From: Bacillus subtilis subsp. subtilis
GTDB lineage: Bacteria; Pseudomonadota; Gammaproteobacteria; Xanthomonadales; Xanthomonadaceae
Direction of reading: 5' to 3'
Assembly (NCBI GenBank): GCA_021733645.1
Contig: JAHREJ010000011.1
Location: forward strand, 1-64,000
Length of the DNA: 64,000 nt
A program made the position numbers and the translations under genes. The notes beneath the pieces were generated by a model, which had not been told where the DNA came from, made no database searches, and was given only the letters and a program-made list of their open reading frames with translations. This document shows positions 52,691 to 61,616 of the stretch, in pieces (position 1 is the stretch's first letter; every line of letters begins with the position of its first letter).

Positions 52691-55600
52691 GTGGAATCCC
52701 GGTTTCGACGTACTGGCTTGATGGTCGCACTGCTCACCGCGCTGGCGGCGGCACCGGCCGTGGCCGAGCCCCTGGGCAACCTGGCCCGTATCAGCGCCGC
52801 CCCCAACAAGGACGGCAGCCCGGGCTGGGATATCCGTACCGACAACGGCATGGTGCTGCGCGTGGACCTGCTGGGCGAGGACATGCTGCGCGTGCAGGCC
52901 GGACGCAACGGCACGCTCGGCGGGGCCGGCGACAAGGCAGCCCCGATCGTGGTGCCGCAGCCGGCCGCGAAGGTGGCCGCCCAGCTGGAAGAAGACGGCA
53001 GCGAAGTGCGCATCCGCACCGCGGCGCTGGTCCTGCATATCCAGCGCCAACCGCTTCGCCTGGCGCTCGACCGTCGCGAGGCGGGCGGCGCGGTGCCGCT
53101 GTGGCGCGAACTGCAGCCGCTGGACCTGGACACACAGCAGAGCGTGCAGGTGCTGTCCAGCGATGCCGACGAACATTTCTTTGGCGGTGGCCAGCAGAAC
53201 GGCCGCTTCGCCTTCAAGGGCCGCGAACTGGAGGTGTCCTATTCGGGCGGCTGGGAGGAGGGCGACCGTCCCAACCCGGCGCCGGTGCTGCTCAGTTCGC
53301 GTGGCTGGGGCATGCTGCGCAACACTTGGAGCGATGGCAACTACGACCTCCGCCAAGCGGACCAGGCCACCTTGCTGCACCGCGAAGACCGCTTCGATGC
53401 GTACTACTTCGTCGGCCCCAGCCTGCACACCCTGCTGGACCGCTACACCGCGCTGACCGGGCGTGCCGGCCTGCTGCCGCGCTGGGCGTTCTCCTATGGC
53501 GATGCCGATTGCTACAACGACGGCGACAACATCAAGAAGCCCGGCAGCGTGCCCGACGGCTGGCGCGATGGTCCCACCGGTACCACCCCGGACGTGGTGG
53601 ACAGCGTGGCCAGGCAGTATCGCGACCACGACATGCCCGGCGGCTGGATCCTGCCCAACGACGGCTACGGCTGCGGGTACACGAAGCTGCCGGAAACCGT
53701 GCAGGGCCTGGCCCGGTACGGCTTCAAGACCGGGCTGTGGACCGAGAACGGCGTGGACAAGATCGCCTGGGAAGTAGGCACCGCCGGCAGCCGCGTGCAG
53801 AAGCTGGACGTGGCCTGGACCGGCAAGGGCTACCAGTTCGCGATGGACGCCAACCAGTCCGCGTTCAACGGCATCCTGCACAATTCCGACTCGCGCCCGT
53901 TCCTGTGGACAGTGATGGGCTGGGCCGGCATCCAGCGCTACGCAGTGGCCTGGACCGGTGACCAGAGCAGCAGCTGGGACTACATCCGCTGGCACATTCC
54001 CACCCTGGTCGGATCGGGCCTGTCGGGCATGGCGTATGCCAGCGGCGATGTGGATGCGATCTTCGGCGGCAGCGCCGAAACCTTCACCCGCGACCTGCAG
54101 TGGAAAAGCTTCACCCCGGTGCTGATGGGCATGTCCGGTTGGTCGGGCAACGCGCGCAAGCACCCGTGGTGGTTCGATGAACCCTACCGCAGCGTCAACC
54201 GCGATTACCTGAAGTTGAAGATGCGCATGACCCCGTACATGTACGGGCTGGCGCACGAGGCGGCCACGACCGGCGCACCGCTGCTGCGCGCGCTGATGTG
54301 GGATTACCCGCAGGACCCGCAGGCCTACACCGAGGCCTACAAGTACCAGTTCCTGCTTGGCCGCGAGCTGCTGGTCGCCCCGGTGTACCGCAGCCAGGCG
54401 GCCAGCCGCGGCTGGCGTCGCGACATCCACCTGCCGCAGGGCCGCTGGATCGACTACTGGGATGGCCGCCAGCTGCAGGCCGGCGCAGCCGGGCGCGACC
54501 TGGACCGTGCCGTGGACCTGGCCACGATCCCGGTGTTCGTGCGGGCCGGTGCGATCATCCCGATGTACCCGGACATGCTCTACGACGGGCAGAAGCCGCT
54601 GGATGAAGTCACCTTCGACCTCTACCCGCAGGGCGCGTCCGGCTACACCCTGTACGAAGACGATGGCAACACCCGCCGGTATGAGCAGGGTGAGTCCAGC
54701 ACCCAGCAGGTTCGCATGCAGGCCCCGGCGCAGGGCAGTGGCCCGGTGCAGCTGCGCATCGAGGCGGTGCAGGGGCAGTATGCCGGCCAGTTGGCACAGC
54801 GCCGCTATGGGGTGCGCATGCTCAGCCGCCAGCGGCCCACGGCGGTGACACTGGACGAACGCAGCCTGCCGATGCTGGCCGACAAGGCCGCCTGGCAGGC
54901 CGCCAACGAGGGGTGGTACTTCGATGCCGGCGAGCGTGGCGGCAGCGTGCACGTGCGTACCGCGCCCATCGACATCCGCCAGCCGTTGAGTATCCAGCTG
55001 GCGCTGCCGGTGGCGGCCGCACCGGCCGACGACGCGTACCCGGCCGCCCCCGAACTGGGCCGCGCGCTGCCCTCTGACAGCCTGCTGGTGGTCAACCGCC
55101 CGGCCGAGGAACAGGGCTACGAACTGGAAAAGGCCTTCGACGACGATCCGGCCACCTGGTTCCGCACGGTGCGCAACCAGGCGGTGAAGACAGGCGCGCA
55201 CGAATGGGTGATCGGCTTCGGCGAGCGCAAGCTGATCGACGGCATCGAACTGGCCCCGCGCAACGACCAACACTGGAAGAACGGCCAGATCCGCGACTAC
55301 GAGATCTACCTGGCCGACAGCAACGGCGAGTGGGGCGCACCGGTCAAGCGCGGCCGCCTCACCCTGCAGCAGGGCAAGCAGCAGATTGATTTCCCCGCCC
55401 AGGCCGGCCGCCTGCTGCGCTTCCGCGTGCTGAGCACGCAGAACCCCGACGGTGACGGCGCCAGTGCCGCCGACCCGATGGTCAGTGCGGCGCAGGGCAG
55501 CGTGGCGCGCGCGGTGGATGCACTGCAGCCGCGCGATGTGGGCCCTATCGTGCTGTCCAGCTTCCACGTGCTTGAACACCTGCAGCCGGAAAAACCCGCA

Positions 55601-56047
55601 CAGCAGCTGTACCTGTCCGCGCTGCCCCTGCCGGCGGCGTTGCAGGGCCGGGTGGCCGCTGACCACGCGTTCGGCGGCCAGGCCGCGCTGCGCATGAACG
55701 GCCTGCACTTCCGCCGCGGCCTGGGCGTCAACGCCGACAGCCGCATCGACCTGCAGCTGGGAGGCAACTGGCACCTGCTGCGTGCCGATCTCGGCATCGA
55801 CGACCAATGCCGCGCCGCCGGTGGCATGCAGTTCCAGGTCTGGGGCGACAACCGGCTGCTGTACGACAGCGGCCTGGTGAAGGCACCGGGCGTGGTCAAG
55901 CCAGAACTGGACGTGCGCGGCCTGCACACCTTGAGCCTGCGCACGCTGGGCGCGCAGGGCGCTGCCCCCGCGCAGGTCTGCGGCAACTGGGCCAATGCCG
56001 CCTTGATCGGCCAGGAGGGCGATACCGCCAGCATCGTGTCGCCGTAA
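52691..56047 (+). CDS. exported multidomain GH31 glycosidase, probable alpha-N-acetylgalactosaminidase
   Basis: An 1118-residue exported enzyme. Signal peptide about 1-25; GH31 N-terminal beta-domain about 26-225 (EHFFGGGQQNGRFAFKGREL); catalytic barrel about 240-640. The likely nucleophile is Asp373 in QKLDVAWTG and the acid/base Asp424 in WTGDQSSSWD. A C-terminal beta region follows, then an F5/8 type C (CBM32-like) domain at about 795-930 (AFDDDPATWFRTV) and an NPCBM domain at about 950-1110 (MNGLHFRRGLGVN). The KLDVAW nucleophile context and NPCBM/CBM32 modules fit the GH31 subfamily with alpha-GalNAcase activity. Operon partners agree. GTG start with GGGGG upstream; an ATG ten codons later is possible. 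Confidence 0.85.
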   Translation: MESRFRRTGLMVALLTALAAAPAVAEPLGNLARISAAPNKDGSPGWDIRTDNGMVLRVDLLGEDMLRVQAGRNGTLGGAGDKAAPIVVPQPAAKVAAQLEEDGSEVRIRTAALVLHIQRQPLRLALDRREAGGAVPLWRELQPLDLDTQQSVQVLSSDADEHFFGGGQQNGRFAFKGRELEVSYSGGWEEGDRPNPAPVLLSSRGWGMLRNTWSDGNYDLRQADQATLLHREDRFDAYYFVGPSLHTLLDRYTALTGRAGLLPRWAFSYGDADCYNDGDNIKKPGSVPDGWRDGPTGTTPDVVDSVARQYRDHDMPGGWILPNDGYGCGYTKLPETVQGLARYGFKTGLWTENGVDKIAWEVGTAGSRVQKLDVAWTGKGYQFAMDANQSAFNGILHNSDSRPFLWTVMGWAGIQRYAVAWTGDQSSSWDYIRWHIPTLVGSGLSGMAYASGDVDAIFGGSAETFTRDLQWKSFTPVLMGMSGWSGNARKHPWWFDEPYRSVNRDYLKLKMRMTPYMYGLAHEAATTGAPLLRALMWDYPQDPQAYTEAYKYQFLLGRELLVAPVYRSQAASRGWRRDIHLPQGRWIDYWDGRQLQAGAAGRDLDRAVDLATIPVFVRAGAIIPMYPDMLYDGQKPLDEVTFDLYPQGASGYTLYEDDGNTRRYEQGESSTQQVRMQAPAQGSGPVQLRIEAVQGQYAGQLAQRRYGVRMLSRQRPTAVTLDERSLPMLADKAAWQAANEGWYFDAGERGGSVHVRTAPIDIRQPLSIQLALPVAAAPADDAYPAAPELGRALPSDSLLVVNRPAEEQGYELEKAFDDDPATWFRTVRNQAVKTGAHEWVIGFGERKLIDGIELAPRNDQHWKNGQIRDYEIYLADSNGEWGAPVKRGRLTLQQGKQQIDFPAQAGRLLRFRVLSTQNPDGDGASAADPMVSAAQGSVARAVDALQPRDVGPIVLSSFHVLEHLQPEKPAQQLYLSALPLPAALQGRVAADHAFGGQAALRMNGLHFRRGLGVNADSRIDLQLGGNWHLLRADLGIDDQCRAAGGMQFQVWGDNRLLYDSGLVKAPGVVKPELDVRGLHTLSLRTLGAQGAAPAQVCGNWANAALIGQEGDTASIVSP

Positions 56048-56184
56048 CCAACGCAACAGGCTTTCAGAAAAACAGCGCTCTCCGTTTCCCGTCTGCGGCC
56101 CGTTGGCCGCGGCACGGGGGACGTTTGCCCAAAAACACCCATCCACCGCCAGCCCCACGCTGCGGATCGAACAAGGAGACAAAG

Positions 56185-59160
56185 ATGTTGACCGAACGCC
56201 ATCGCCATCGCTGCATCCCCGCCACCCCCTTGTCCATCGCGCTGGGCCTGGCCCTTGCCGTGGCCGGCAATGCCAGCGCGCAGGACGCGGCCAAGCCCGG
56301 TGCCAAGGCCACCGAGCTGCAGCGCATTGAAGTGACCGGCTCCAACATCAAGCGCACCGACGTGGAAACCGCCTCGCCGGTGCAGGTGATCAGCAAGCAG
56401 GACATCGAAAACATGGGCGCGCGCACCCTGCTGCAGGTGCTCGACAACCTGCCGGCGGCACGGCCTGGCCAGCAGGACGCGCGCTCGCTGTTCACCGGTT
56501 CGGATGGCGCCTCCCAGGCCAACCTGCGCGGCCTGGGCGCGCAGGGCACGCTGGTGCTGTTGAATGGCCGCCGGTTGTCGTACTACGGCGCGCCGGCCGG
56601 CTTCCAGACCCAGTTCGTCAACATCGACGCGATTCCCGCCGCGGCCATCGAACGCATGGAAGTGCTCACCGACGGCGCCTCGGCGGTGTACGGCACCGAT
56701 GCGGTGGCCGGCGTCATCAACGTGATCACCAAGCGTTCCTACCAGGGCGCGGAGATCAACCTCACCACCGACAAATCCTCGCGCATCAGCGCCTACGGCG
56801 AACACCAGGGCAGCATCACCGCCGGCTTCGGCGACCTGGATGAAGACCGCTACAACGTCTATGCCTCGGTGAACCTGTACCGTCGCGATGCGATCCCGCT
56901 GAGTGATTTCTACGACAAGCGCCCCAGCCAGTACTACGTCAACAACCCCAACTACCTGCCCAACCTGCGCCTGGGCACCGGCAGCAAGCCGGGCGAGTTC
57001 AACCCGGGCAGCTACTTCGCCTTCGACCCGGTCACCGGCCGGCGCGTGCAGGAAGCCGCTCCGGGTTGCACCACCGTGCTCGCCACCGAAGCCGCCGGGC
57101 CGCGCTGTATCTGGCAGACCTGGATGAACAACGAGATCGACGCCGGGGCCAAGTCCGAGCGCAACACCGCTTATGTCAACGCACACTTCCTGATCGGCGA
57201 CAGCACCGAGGCCTTCGCCGAAGCGACCTACACCGACATCGACCTCACTGCCAACGGCGGCACCCCACGCGCCTACGGCACCACCACCGGCAACCCCACC
57301 AGCTGGTTCTCGCGCAACACCGGCACTACGGTCAACCAGTTCCTGTATCCGTACCTGGGGCCGAACAACGAATACAACCACGCCTCGCCCGAGTTGAAGG
57401 CGTTGGTGGGCGGCGTGGTCGGCCTGCAGTACCTGCTGCAGGACGTGGGTGCCAATCACTTCGGCCAGCGCAACACCGACCAGAGCTACCGCGTGGTGGC
57501 CGGCCTGCGCGGCGACGTGGGCGACTGGAACTGGGAAACCGCCTTCGCCACCGCCGGCAGCCACTCGGTGACCTACCAGACCACCAACGTCAACCTGGCC
57601 GGTTTCGAGAAGGCGTTTGGTCCGTACAGCATCGACCCCGGCACCGGCCGGGTGATCATCTCCGACCATCCGGCCTACAGATTCGGTGAACTCAGCGAGG
57701 CCAACGCTGCGCTGATCCGTCAAGCGTTCCCCACCTTCGACATCCAGTCCTGGACCCGCCTGCATACCCTGGACGGCAAGATCGAAGGTCCGCTGTTCCA
57801 GATGCCTGCTGGTGAAGTGCGCGCGGCGTTCGGCTTCAACGCCAGCCGCGAAACCTTCTACACCCCCGGCAACCCGGACGCGGCCAACGGCCTGATCACC
57901 CAGCAGGGCGGCTCGTGGTTCGACGGCAAGCGCAACACCTACGCGTTGTTTGCGGAAACCGTGGCCCCGCTCACCGAGAAGCTGGAACTGGACGCGGCCC
58001 TGCGCGTGGACAAATACCCCGACTTCAGCGCCAACCTGGCCCCGAAGGTGGGCCTGAAATACCAGATGTTCGACCAGCTGATGCTGCGCGGCACCTATTC
58101 CACCGGCTTCCGCGCACCCAGCCTGGCCGAGTCCGGCAACGGCGGTGTGTTCGCCCAGCTCGGCGGCTACCGCGACGAGGTGCGCTGCAACGAGACCAAC
58201 GCTATCGCCAACCTGCTGTTGCAATCCCAGCGCGGCGGTGACGTGGATCTGGGCAAGACCCTGCTCAACAGCGATTGCAGCCGCACCGTGGCGCGCATGA
58301 CCCAGCCCAACCCGGAACTGAAGCCGGAGAAGGCCAAGATCACCACGCTGGGCTTCGTCTACGAGCCCACCGCGTGGCTGTCGGTGTCGGCCGATTACTG
58401 GTTCATCTACCGCACCAACGAAATCGTCGCACCGGACTTCACCCGCGACGAAGACATCATCGCGTCCACCCGCTCGCCGATCACCGAGGCCGACCGCGCC
58501 AACGTGGCCGCGCTGGCGGCGATGTGCGCCGCCCCGGCCAGTGGCGTGAGCTGCCCCGGCACGCTGCCCGGCTACAGCACCGGCAACGTGGCCAGCGTGG
58601 TGGGCCAGTACAAGAACCGCGGCAAGACCCTGATCGACGGCTTCGACATCGATGCCCGCAGCCGTTTCGGGCTGGGCGAATGGGGCACCCTGAACATCGG
58701 CGTGGCCGCCACCATCGCCAACCGCAACCGCTCCTACCTGGACGATGAAAGCGGCTGGTACTACGGCGACCTGGTGGGCTATTACAACAACCCGCGCCTG
58801 CGTGCCACGCTCAACGCCGACTGGACCTACCAGCAGGTCACCACCAGCATGTTCATCAACTACGTGGGCGGCACCAAGTGGGCCTTGCAGCAGATTGACG
58901 AGGAAGACAACAACCCGCAGACCTGCACCGCCGGCTACCTGGCGGTGGAGCAGAGCAAGTGCGACGGCGCCCCGTCGTGGTGGACCGCCAACCTGAGCGT
59001 GGCCTGGCGCCCGGATGACCACTGGAACGTGGGCTTCACCATCAAGAACCTGTTCGACCGCCTGCCGTTCTACGATCCGAACAGCTTCCTGGGCGATTCC
59101 AGCGATTACGCGACCATCTTCGGTCGTGGTTACAGTCTGACCGTCGGCTACAAGTTCTGA
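56185..59160 (+). CDS. TonB-dependent outer-membrane receptor, probable GalNAc-glycan importer
   Basis: A 991-residue TonB-dependent receptor of the large xanthomonad carbohydrate type. A signal peptide (cleaved near AGNASAQ) precedes a TonB-box-like region LQRIEVTGSNIKRTDVE. The plug domain follows (SPVQVISKQDIENMGARTLL, ANLRGLGAQGTLVLLNGRRL, GASAVYGTDAVAGVINVIT), then a 22-strand barrel ending in the outer-membrane signature GYSLTVGYKF. Internal cysteine pairs may form loop disulfides. It starts 137 bases after the GH31 gene with AAGGAG before the ATG. Position between two alpha-GalNAcase candidates predicts uptake of GalNAc-containing glycans. Confidence 0.93.
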   Translation: MLTERHRHRCIPATPLSIALGLALAVAGNASAQDAAKPGAKATELQRIEVTGSNIKRTDVETASPVQVISKQDIENMGARTLLQVLDNLPAARPGQQDARSLFTGSDGASQANLRGLGAQGTLVLLNGRRLSYYGAPAGFQTQFVNIDAIPAAAIERMEVLTDGASAVYGTDAVAGVINVITKRSYQGAEINLTTDKSSRISAYGEHQGSITAGFGDLDEDRYNVYASVNLYRRDAIPLSDFYDKRPSQYYVNNPNYLPNLRLGTGSKPGEFNPGSYFAFDPVTGRRVQEAAPGCTTVLATEAAGPRCIWQTWMNNEIDAGAKSERNTAYVNAHFLIGDSTEAFAEATYTDIDLTANGGTPRAYGTTTGNPTSWFSRNTGTTVNQFLYPYLGPNNEYNHASPELKALVGGVVGLQYLLQDVGANHFGQRNTDQSYRVVAGLRGDVGDWNWETAFATAGSHSVTYQTTNVNLAGFEKAFGPYSIDPGTGRVIISDHPAYRFGELSEANAALIRQAFPTFDIQSWTRLHTLDGKIEGPLFQMPAGEVRAAFGFNASRETFYTPGNPDAANGLITQQGGSWFDGKRNTYALFAETVAPLTEKLELDAALRVDKYPDFSANLAPKVGLKYQMFDQLMLRGTYSTGFRAPSLAESGNGGVFAQLGGYRDEVRCNETNAIANLLLQSQRGGDVDLGKTLLNSDCSRTVARMTQPNPELKPEKAKITTLGFVYEPTAWLSVSADYWFIYRTNEIVAPDFTRDEDIIASTRSPITEADRANVAALAAMCAAPASGVSCPGTLPGYSTGNVASVVGQYKNRGKTLIDGFDIDARSRFGLGEWGTLNIGVAATIANRNRSYLDDESGWYYGDLVGYYNNPRLRATLNADWTYQQVTTSMFINYVGGTKWALQQIDEEDNNPQTCTAGYLAVEQSKCDGAPSWWTANLSVAWRPDDHWNVGFTIKNLFDRLPFYDPNSFLGDSSDYATIFGRGYSLTVGYKF

Positions 59161-59213
59161 CGGTTCCACCGCGCCGGCCCCCGTCGGCGCGGTCTCAAGA
59201 GGAGGATTTTTCC

Positions 59214-60569
59214 ATGCAACGTAGGGAATTCATCGCGGCCAGCGCCGCCGTCGCCGCCAGCAGCCTGCTGCCACAGACCCCCGCCTGGGCGCGCGGGCGC
59301 AAGGTGCGCCTGGGCGTGATCGGCACCGGCATGCGCGGCCAGGTACTGCTCAAGGAACTGGTGCGCCGCGACGACGTGGAGGTGGTGGCGCTGTGCGACA
59401 TCGAGCCGATCATGCTCGGCCGTGCCGTGGACATGGTGGCCAAGGCCGGCAAGCCGGCGCCGAAGACCTACGGCCAGGACCGCGATGTGAACGCGTGGAA
59501 GCGCCTGCTGGAACAGCGCGGCCTGGATGGCGTGGTCATCGCCACCCCGTGGGAGTACCACGCACCGATGGCCATCGGTGCGATGCAGGCCAAGGTGGCG
59601 GTGGGCTGCGAGGTGGTGGCCGGCATCACCCTGCAGGACCACTGGGACGTGCTCAATACCCAGCTGTCCACCGGCACCCCGTACATGCTGCTGGAAAACG
59701 TCTGCTACCGGCGCGATGTGATGGCCGCGCTGCAGATGGTGCGCAAGGGCCTGTTCGGCGAGCTGGTGCATCTGCAGGGCGGCTACCAGCACGACCTGCG
59801 CGGAGTGAAGTTCAACTCCGGCGACCCCAGCCAGCCCTATGACAGCGGCGTGGAATTCGGTGCCAAGGGCTGGTCCGAAGCGCGCTGGCGTACCGAGCAT
59901 TCGGTCAAACGCAACGGCGAGCTGTATCCCAGCCACGGCATCGGCCCGTGCGCGATGTACACCGGCATCAACCGCGGCAACCGCTTCACCCACATCAATG
60001 CCTTCGCCAGCAAGGCGCGCGGCCTGCACGACTACACCGTGGCCAAGAGCGGCGGCACCACCCATCCCAGCACAAAGGTGGCGTTCAAGCTGGGCGACGT
60101 GGTGACCACCACGCTGGCCTGCGAGAACGGCGAAACGATCCTCCTGCAGCACGACACCTCGCTGCCGCGCCCGTACTCGATGGGTTTCCGCGTGCAGGGC
60201 ACCAAGGGCCTGTGGATGGATGTCAACCAGTCCATCCATATCGAAGGCCGCAGCCCGCCGCACCAGTGGGAAGACTTCAAGGCTTACCAGGACCAGTACG
60301 AGCACCCGCTGTGGAAGCAGCACGCCGACACCGCCGCCAGCGCCGGTCACGGCGGCATGGACTGGTTCGTCATCCACGCCTTCGTTGAAGCACTGAAAGC
60401 CCGCGCGCCGATGCCGATCGACATCTACGACGCCATCACCTGGAGCGCGATCACCCCGTTGTCCGAGCAGTCCATCGCCAACCGCTTCCAGACCCTGGAA
60501 TTCCCCGACTTCACCGCCGGGCTGTGGAAGCAGCGCAAGCCGATCTTCGCGTTCGACGGCACCTACTGA
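59214..60569 (+). CDS. GH109 alpha-N-acetylgalactosaminidase (Gfo/Idh/MocA fold)
   Basis: A 451-residue exported enzyme. The N-terminus is a twin-arginine signal (RREFIAASAAVAASSLLP). A Rossmann domain with VIGTGMRGQ (35-43) binds NAD+, which GH109 enzymes use as tightly bound cofactor in a redox-elimination mechanism. GH109 signatures are MLLENVCYRRDVMAAL, GGYQHDLRGVKFN, VEFGAKGWSEARWRTEH, VKRNGELYPSHGIGP, INRGNRF and GHGGMDWFVIHAF. The match to the Elizabethkingia enzyme that removes alpha-GalNAc (blood group A antigen) is strong over its length. Tat export fits a cofactor-loaded protein. GAGGAGG precedes the ATG. Confidence 0.93.
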   Translation: MQRREFIAASAAVAASSLLPQTPAWARGRKVRLGVIGTGMRGQVLLKELVRRDDVEVVALCDIEPIMLGRAVDMVAKAGKPAPKTYGQDRDVNAWKRLLEQRGLDGVVIATPWEYHAPMAIGAMQAKVAVGCEVVAGITLQDHWDVLNTQLSTGTPYMLLENVCYRRDVMAALQMVRKGLFGELVHLQGGYQHDLRGVKFNSGDPSQPYDSGVEFGAKGWSEARWRTEHSVKRNGELYPSHGIGPCAMYTGINRGNRFTHINAFASKARGLHDYTVAKSGGTTHPSTKVAFKLGDVVTTTLACENGETILLQHDTSLPRPYSMGFRVQGTKGLWMDVNQSIHIEGRSPPHQWEDFKAYQDQYEHPLWKQHADTAASAGHGGMDWFVIHAFVEALKARAPMPIDIYDAITWSAITPLSEQSIANRFQTLEFPDFTAGLWKQRKPIFAFDGTY

Positions 60570-60578
60570 AGCAACGGC

Positions 60579-60603
60579 GCACCGACCAACGTTCGGTGCC
60601 TAC
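60579..60603 (-). repeat. SMAG-like palindrome after the GH109 gene
   Basis: GCACCGA pairs with TCGGTGC (60579-60599), and CTAC follows at 60600-60603, giving a GTAG head on the minus strand. It closes the GalNAc gene block. Confidence 0.65.
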
Positions 60604-60730
60604 CGGCGTTTTCGCCATCGCACTGTCACGCAGCGTGCGCACAGTACACGCCCACCAGGCCGCCGGCGGGCCCCCGCTGCATGCGGCGTCGCGCGGTCCT
60701 GGTTCCTGACACAACGATGGAGCAGGGCCG

Positions 60731-61165
60731 ATGGGCGTGTGGCAATGGCGGGGCTGGGCCTGCCTGCGGGGATGGGCATTGCTGGGTGGGCTGGCCGCGG
60801 CCGGCACGGCCGGCAGCGCCGAACCGGGGGTGCCGGACACCTGGCTGGCGTACGCCGCCAGCGCCAGCACGGCGCTGGCGCAACGTCTGGCCCGCACGGA
60901 CGACGACCGCGTGGCGCGCCTGCAGGTGTTTCTGCAGCAGCACCCTGACACCGCACTGGCCGACACGCTGGCGGTGAGCCTGTGGATCGACGAACGCGGC
61001 CATATCACCCGCAGCCAGTTCGCCTCGCTGGGCGATGCGCACGTTGATGCCGACCTGCGCGCGCTGCTCGACCACGCCGCATTGCCCGGCCCGCCGCCGC
61101 CCGGCATGCGCCAGCCGCTGCGCCTGGGGCTGTCACTGCAGGCGGCAGAAGCGATGGCGCCGTGA
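60731..61165 (+). CDS. small exported protein with TonB C-terminal-like domain
   Basis: A 144-residue protein with an N-terminal hydrophobic signal (LRGWALLGGLAAAGTAGSA). A short helical part (LAYAASASTALAQRLARTDD) leads to a domain with LAVSLWIDERGHITRSQFAS, VDADLRALLDHAALPGPPPP and GMRQPLRLGLSL. This follows the TonB/TolA C-terminal pattern of strand, glycine turn and helix, but there is no proline-rich spacer. It may partner the STN-domain protein downstream. GGAG precedes the ATG at 60731. It converges on a small minus-strand gene. Confidence 0.7.
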   Translation: MGVWQWRGWACLRGWALLGGLAAAGTAGSAEPGVPDTWLAYAASASTALAQRLARTDDDRVARLQVFLQQHPDTALADTLAVSLWIDERGHITRSQFASLGDAHVDADLRALLDHAALPGPPPPGMRQPLRLGLSLQAAEAMAP

Positions 61166-61170
61166 GCAGG

Positions 61171-61545
61171 TCAAGGATGCACCGGCACCGGTAGCGGCAC
61201 CCGTACCGGCGGCGGCGCAGGGCGTTGCGGTTGGGTGGATACCCCGAAACTGCTGCCCATCCGCTGCTGGGTGGCGGCCCGGTTGGCCAGGCCCAGCGCA
61301 CTGGGCGATTGCCGTGGCAGCCGTTCCGCATCGGTCACCGTTGCCGCGCGCGGCAACGGTGCGGCGGGCGCGAGCAGGCGGCTGATGCAGGTGTAATCGG
61401 GCACCCGTTCGCCATTGACCTCCAACTCGATGCAGCCCGGCGCGGGCAGCCCCGCGTCGGCGTGCGCCGGCGGTGCCCCCAGGCCCAGCCACACTGCCGT
61501 ACAGGCCAGCACCGCCCACCCATCGCTCCTACGTGCATGCCGCAT
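61171..61545 (-). CDS. small exported hypothetical protein
   Basis: A 124-residue protein with an N-terminal basic and hydrophobic signal (RRSDGWAVLACTAVWLGLG, cleavage after AHA). The mature part has two cysteines (GCIELEVNGERVPDYTCISR), suggesting one disulfide, and a Pro-rich C-terminus (RPAPPPVRVPLPVPVHP). Family unknown. An in-frame GTG three codons upstream (61554) is an alternative start; neither has a strong ribosome-binding site. It lies inside the signalling gene group but on the opposite strand. Confidence 0.6.
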   Translation of the reverse strand: MRHARRSDGWAVLACTAVWLGLGAPPAHADAGLPAPGCIELEVNGERVPDYTCISRLLAPAAPLPRAATVTDAERLPRQSPSALGLANRAATQQRMGSSFGVSTQPQRPAPPPVRVPLPVPVHP

Positions 61546-61616
61546 GTCTGTCACCGCATTGCAATGATGCCGCTCTAACGTGACCGGCTTGGCGTTCTGA
61601 TGCTGGCGTGTCTTGC

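Noticed and set aside
52577..56182. A 1201-codon minus-strand frame opposite the GH31 gene
   Set aside because: Same mirror-frame composition; it also crosses the GH31 promoter and operator boxes. No family signature.
55306..59169. A 1287-codon open frame on the minus strand opposite the GH31 and receptor genes
   Set aside because: It is antisense to well-conserved coding sequence, has His/Val/Gln/Gly-biased composition typical of high-GC mirror frames, and shows no domain.
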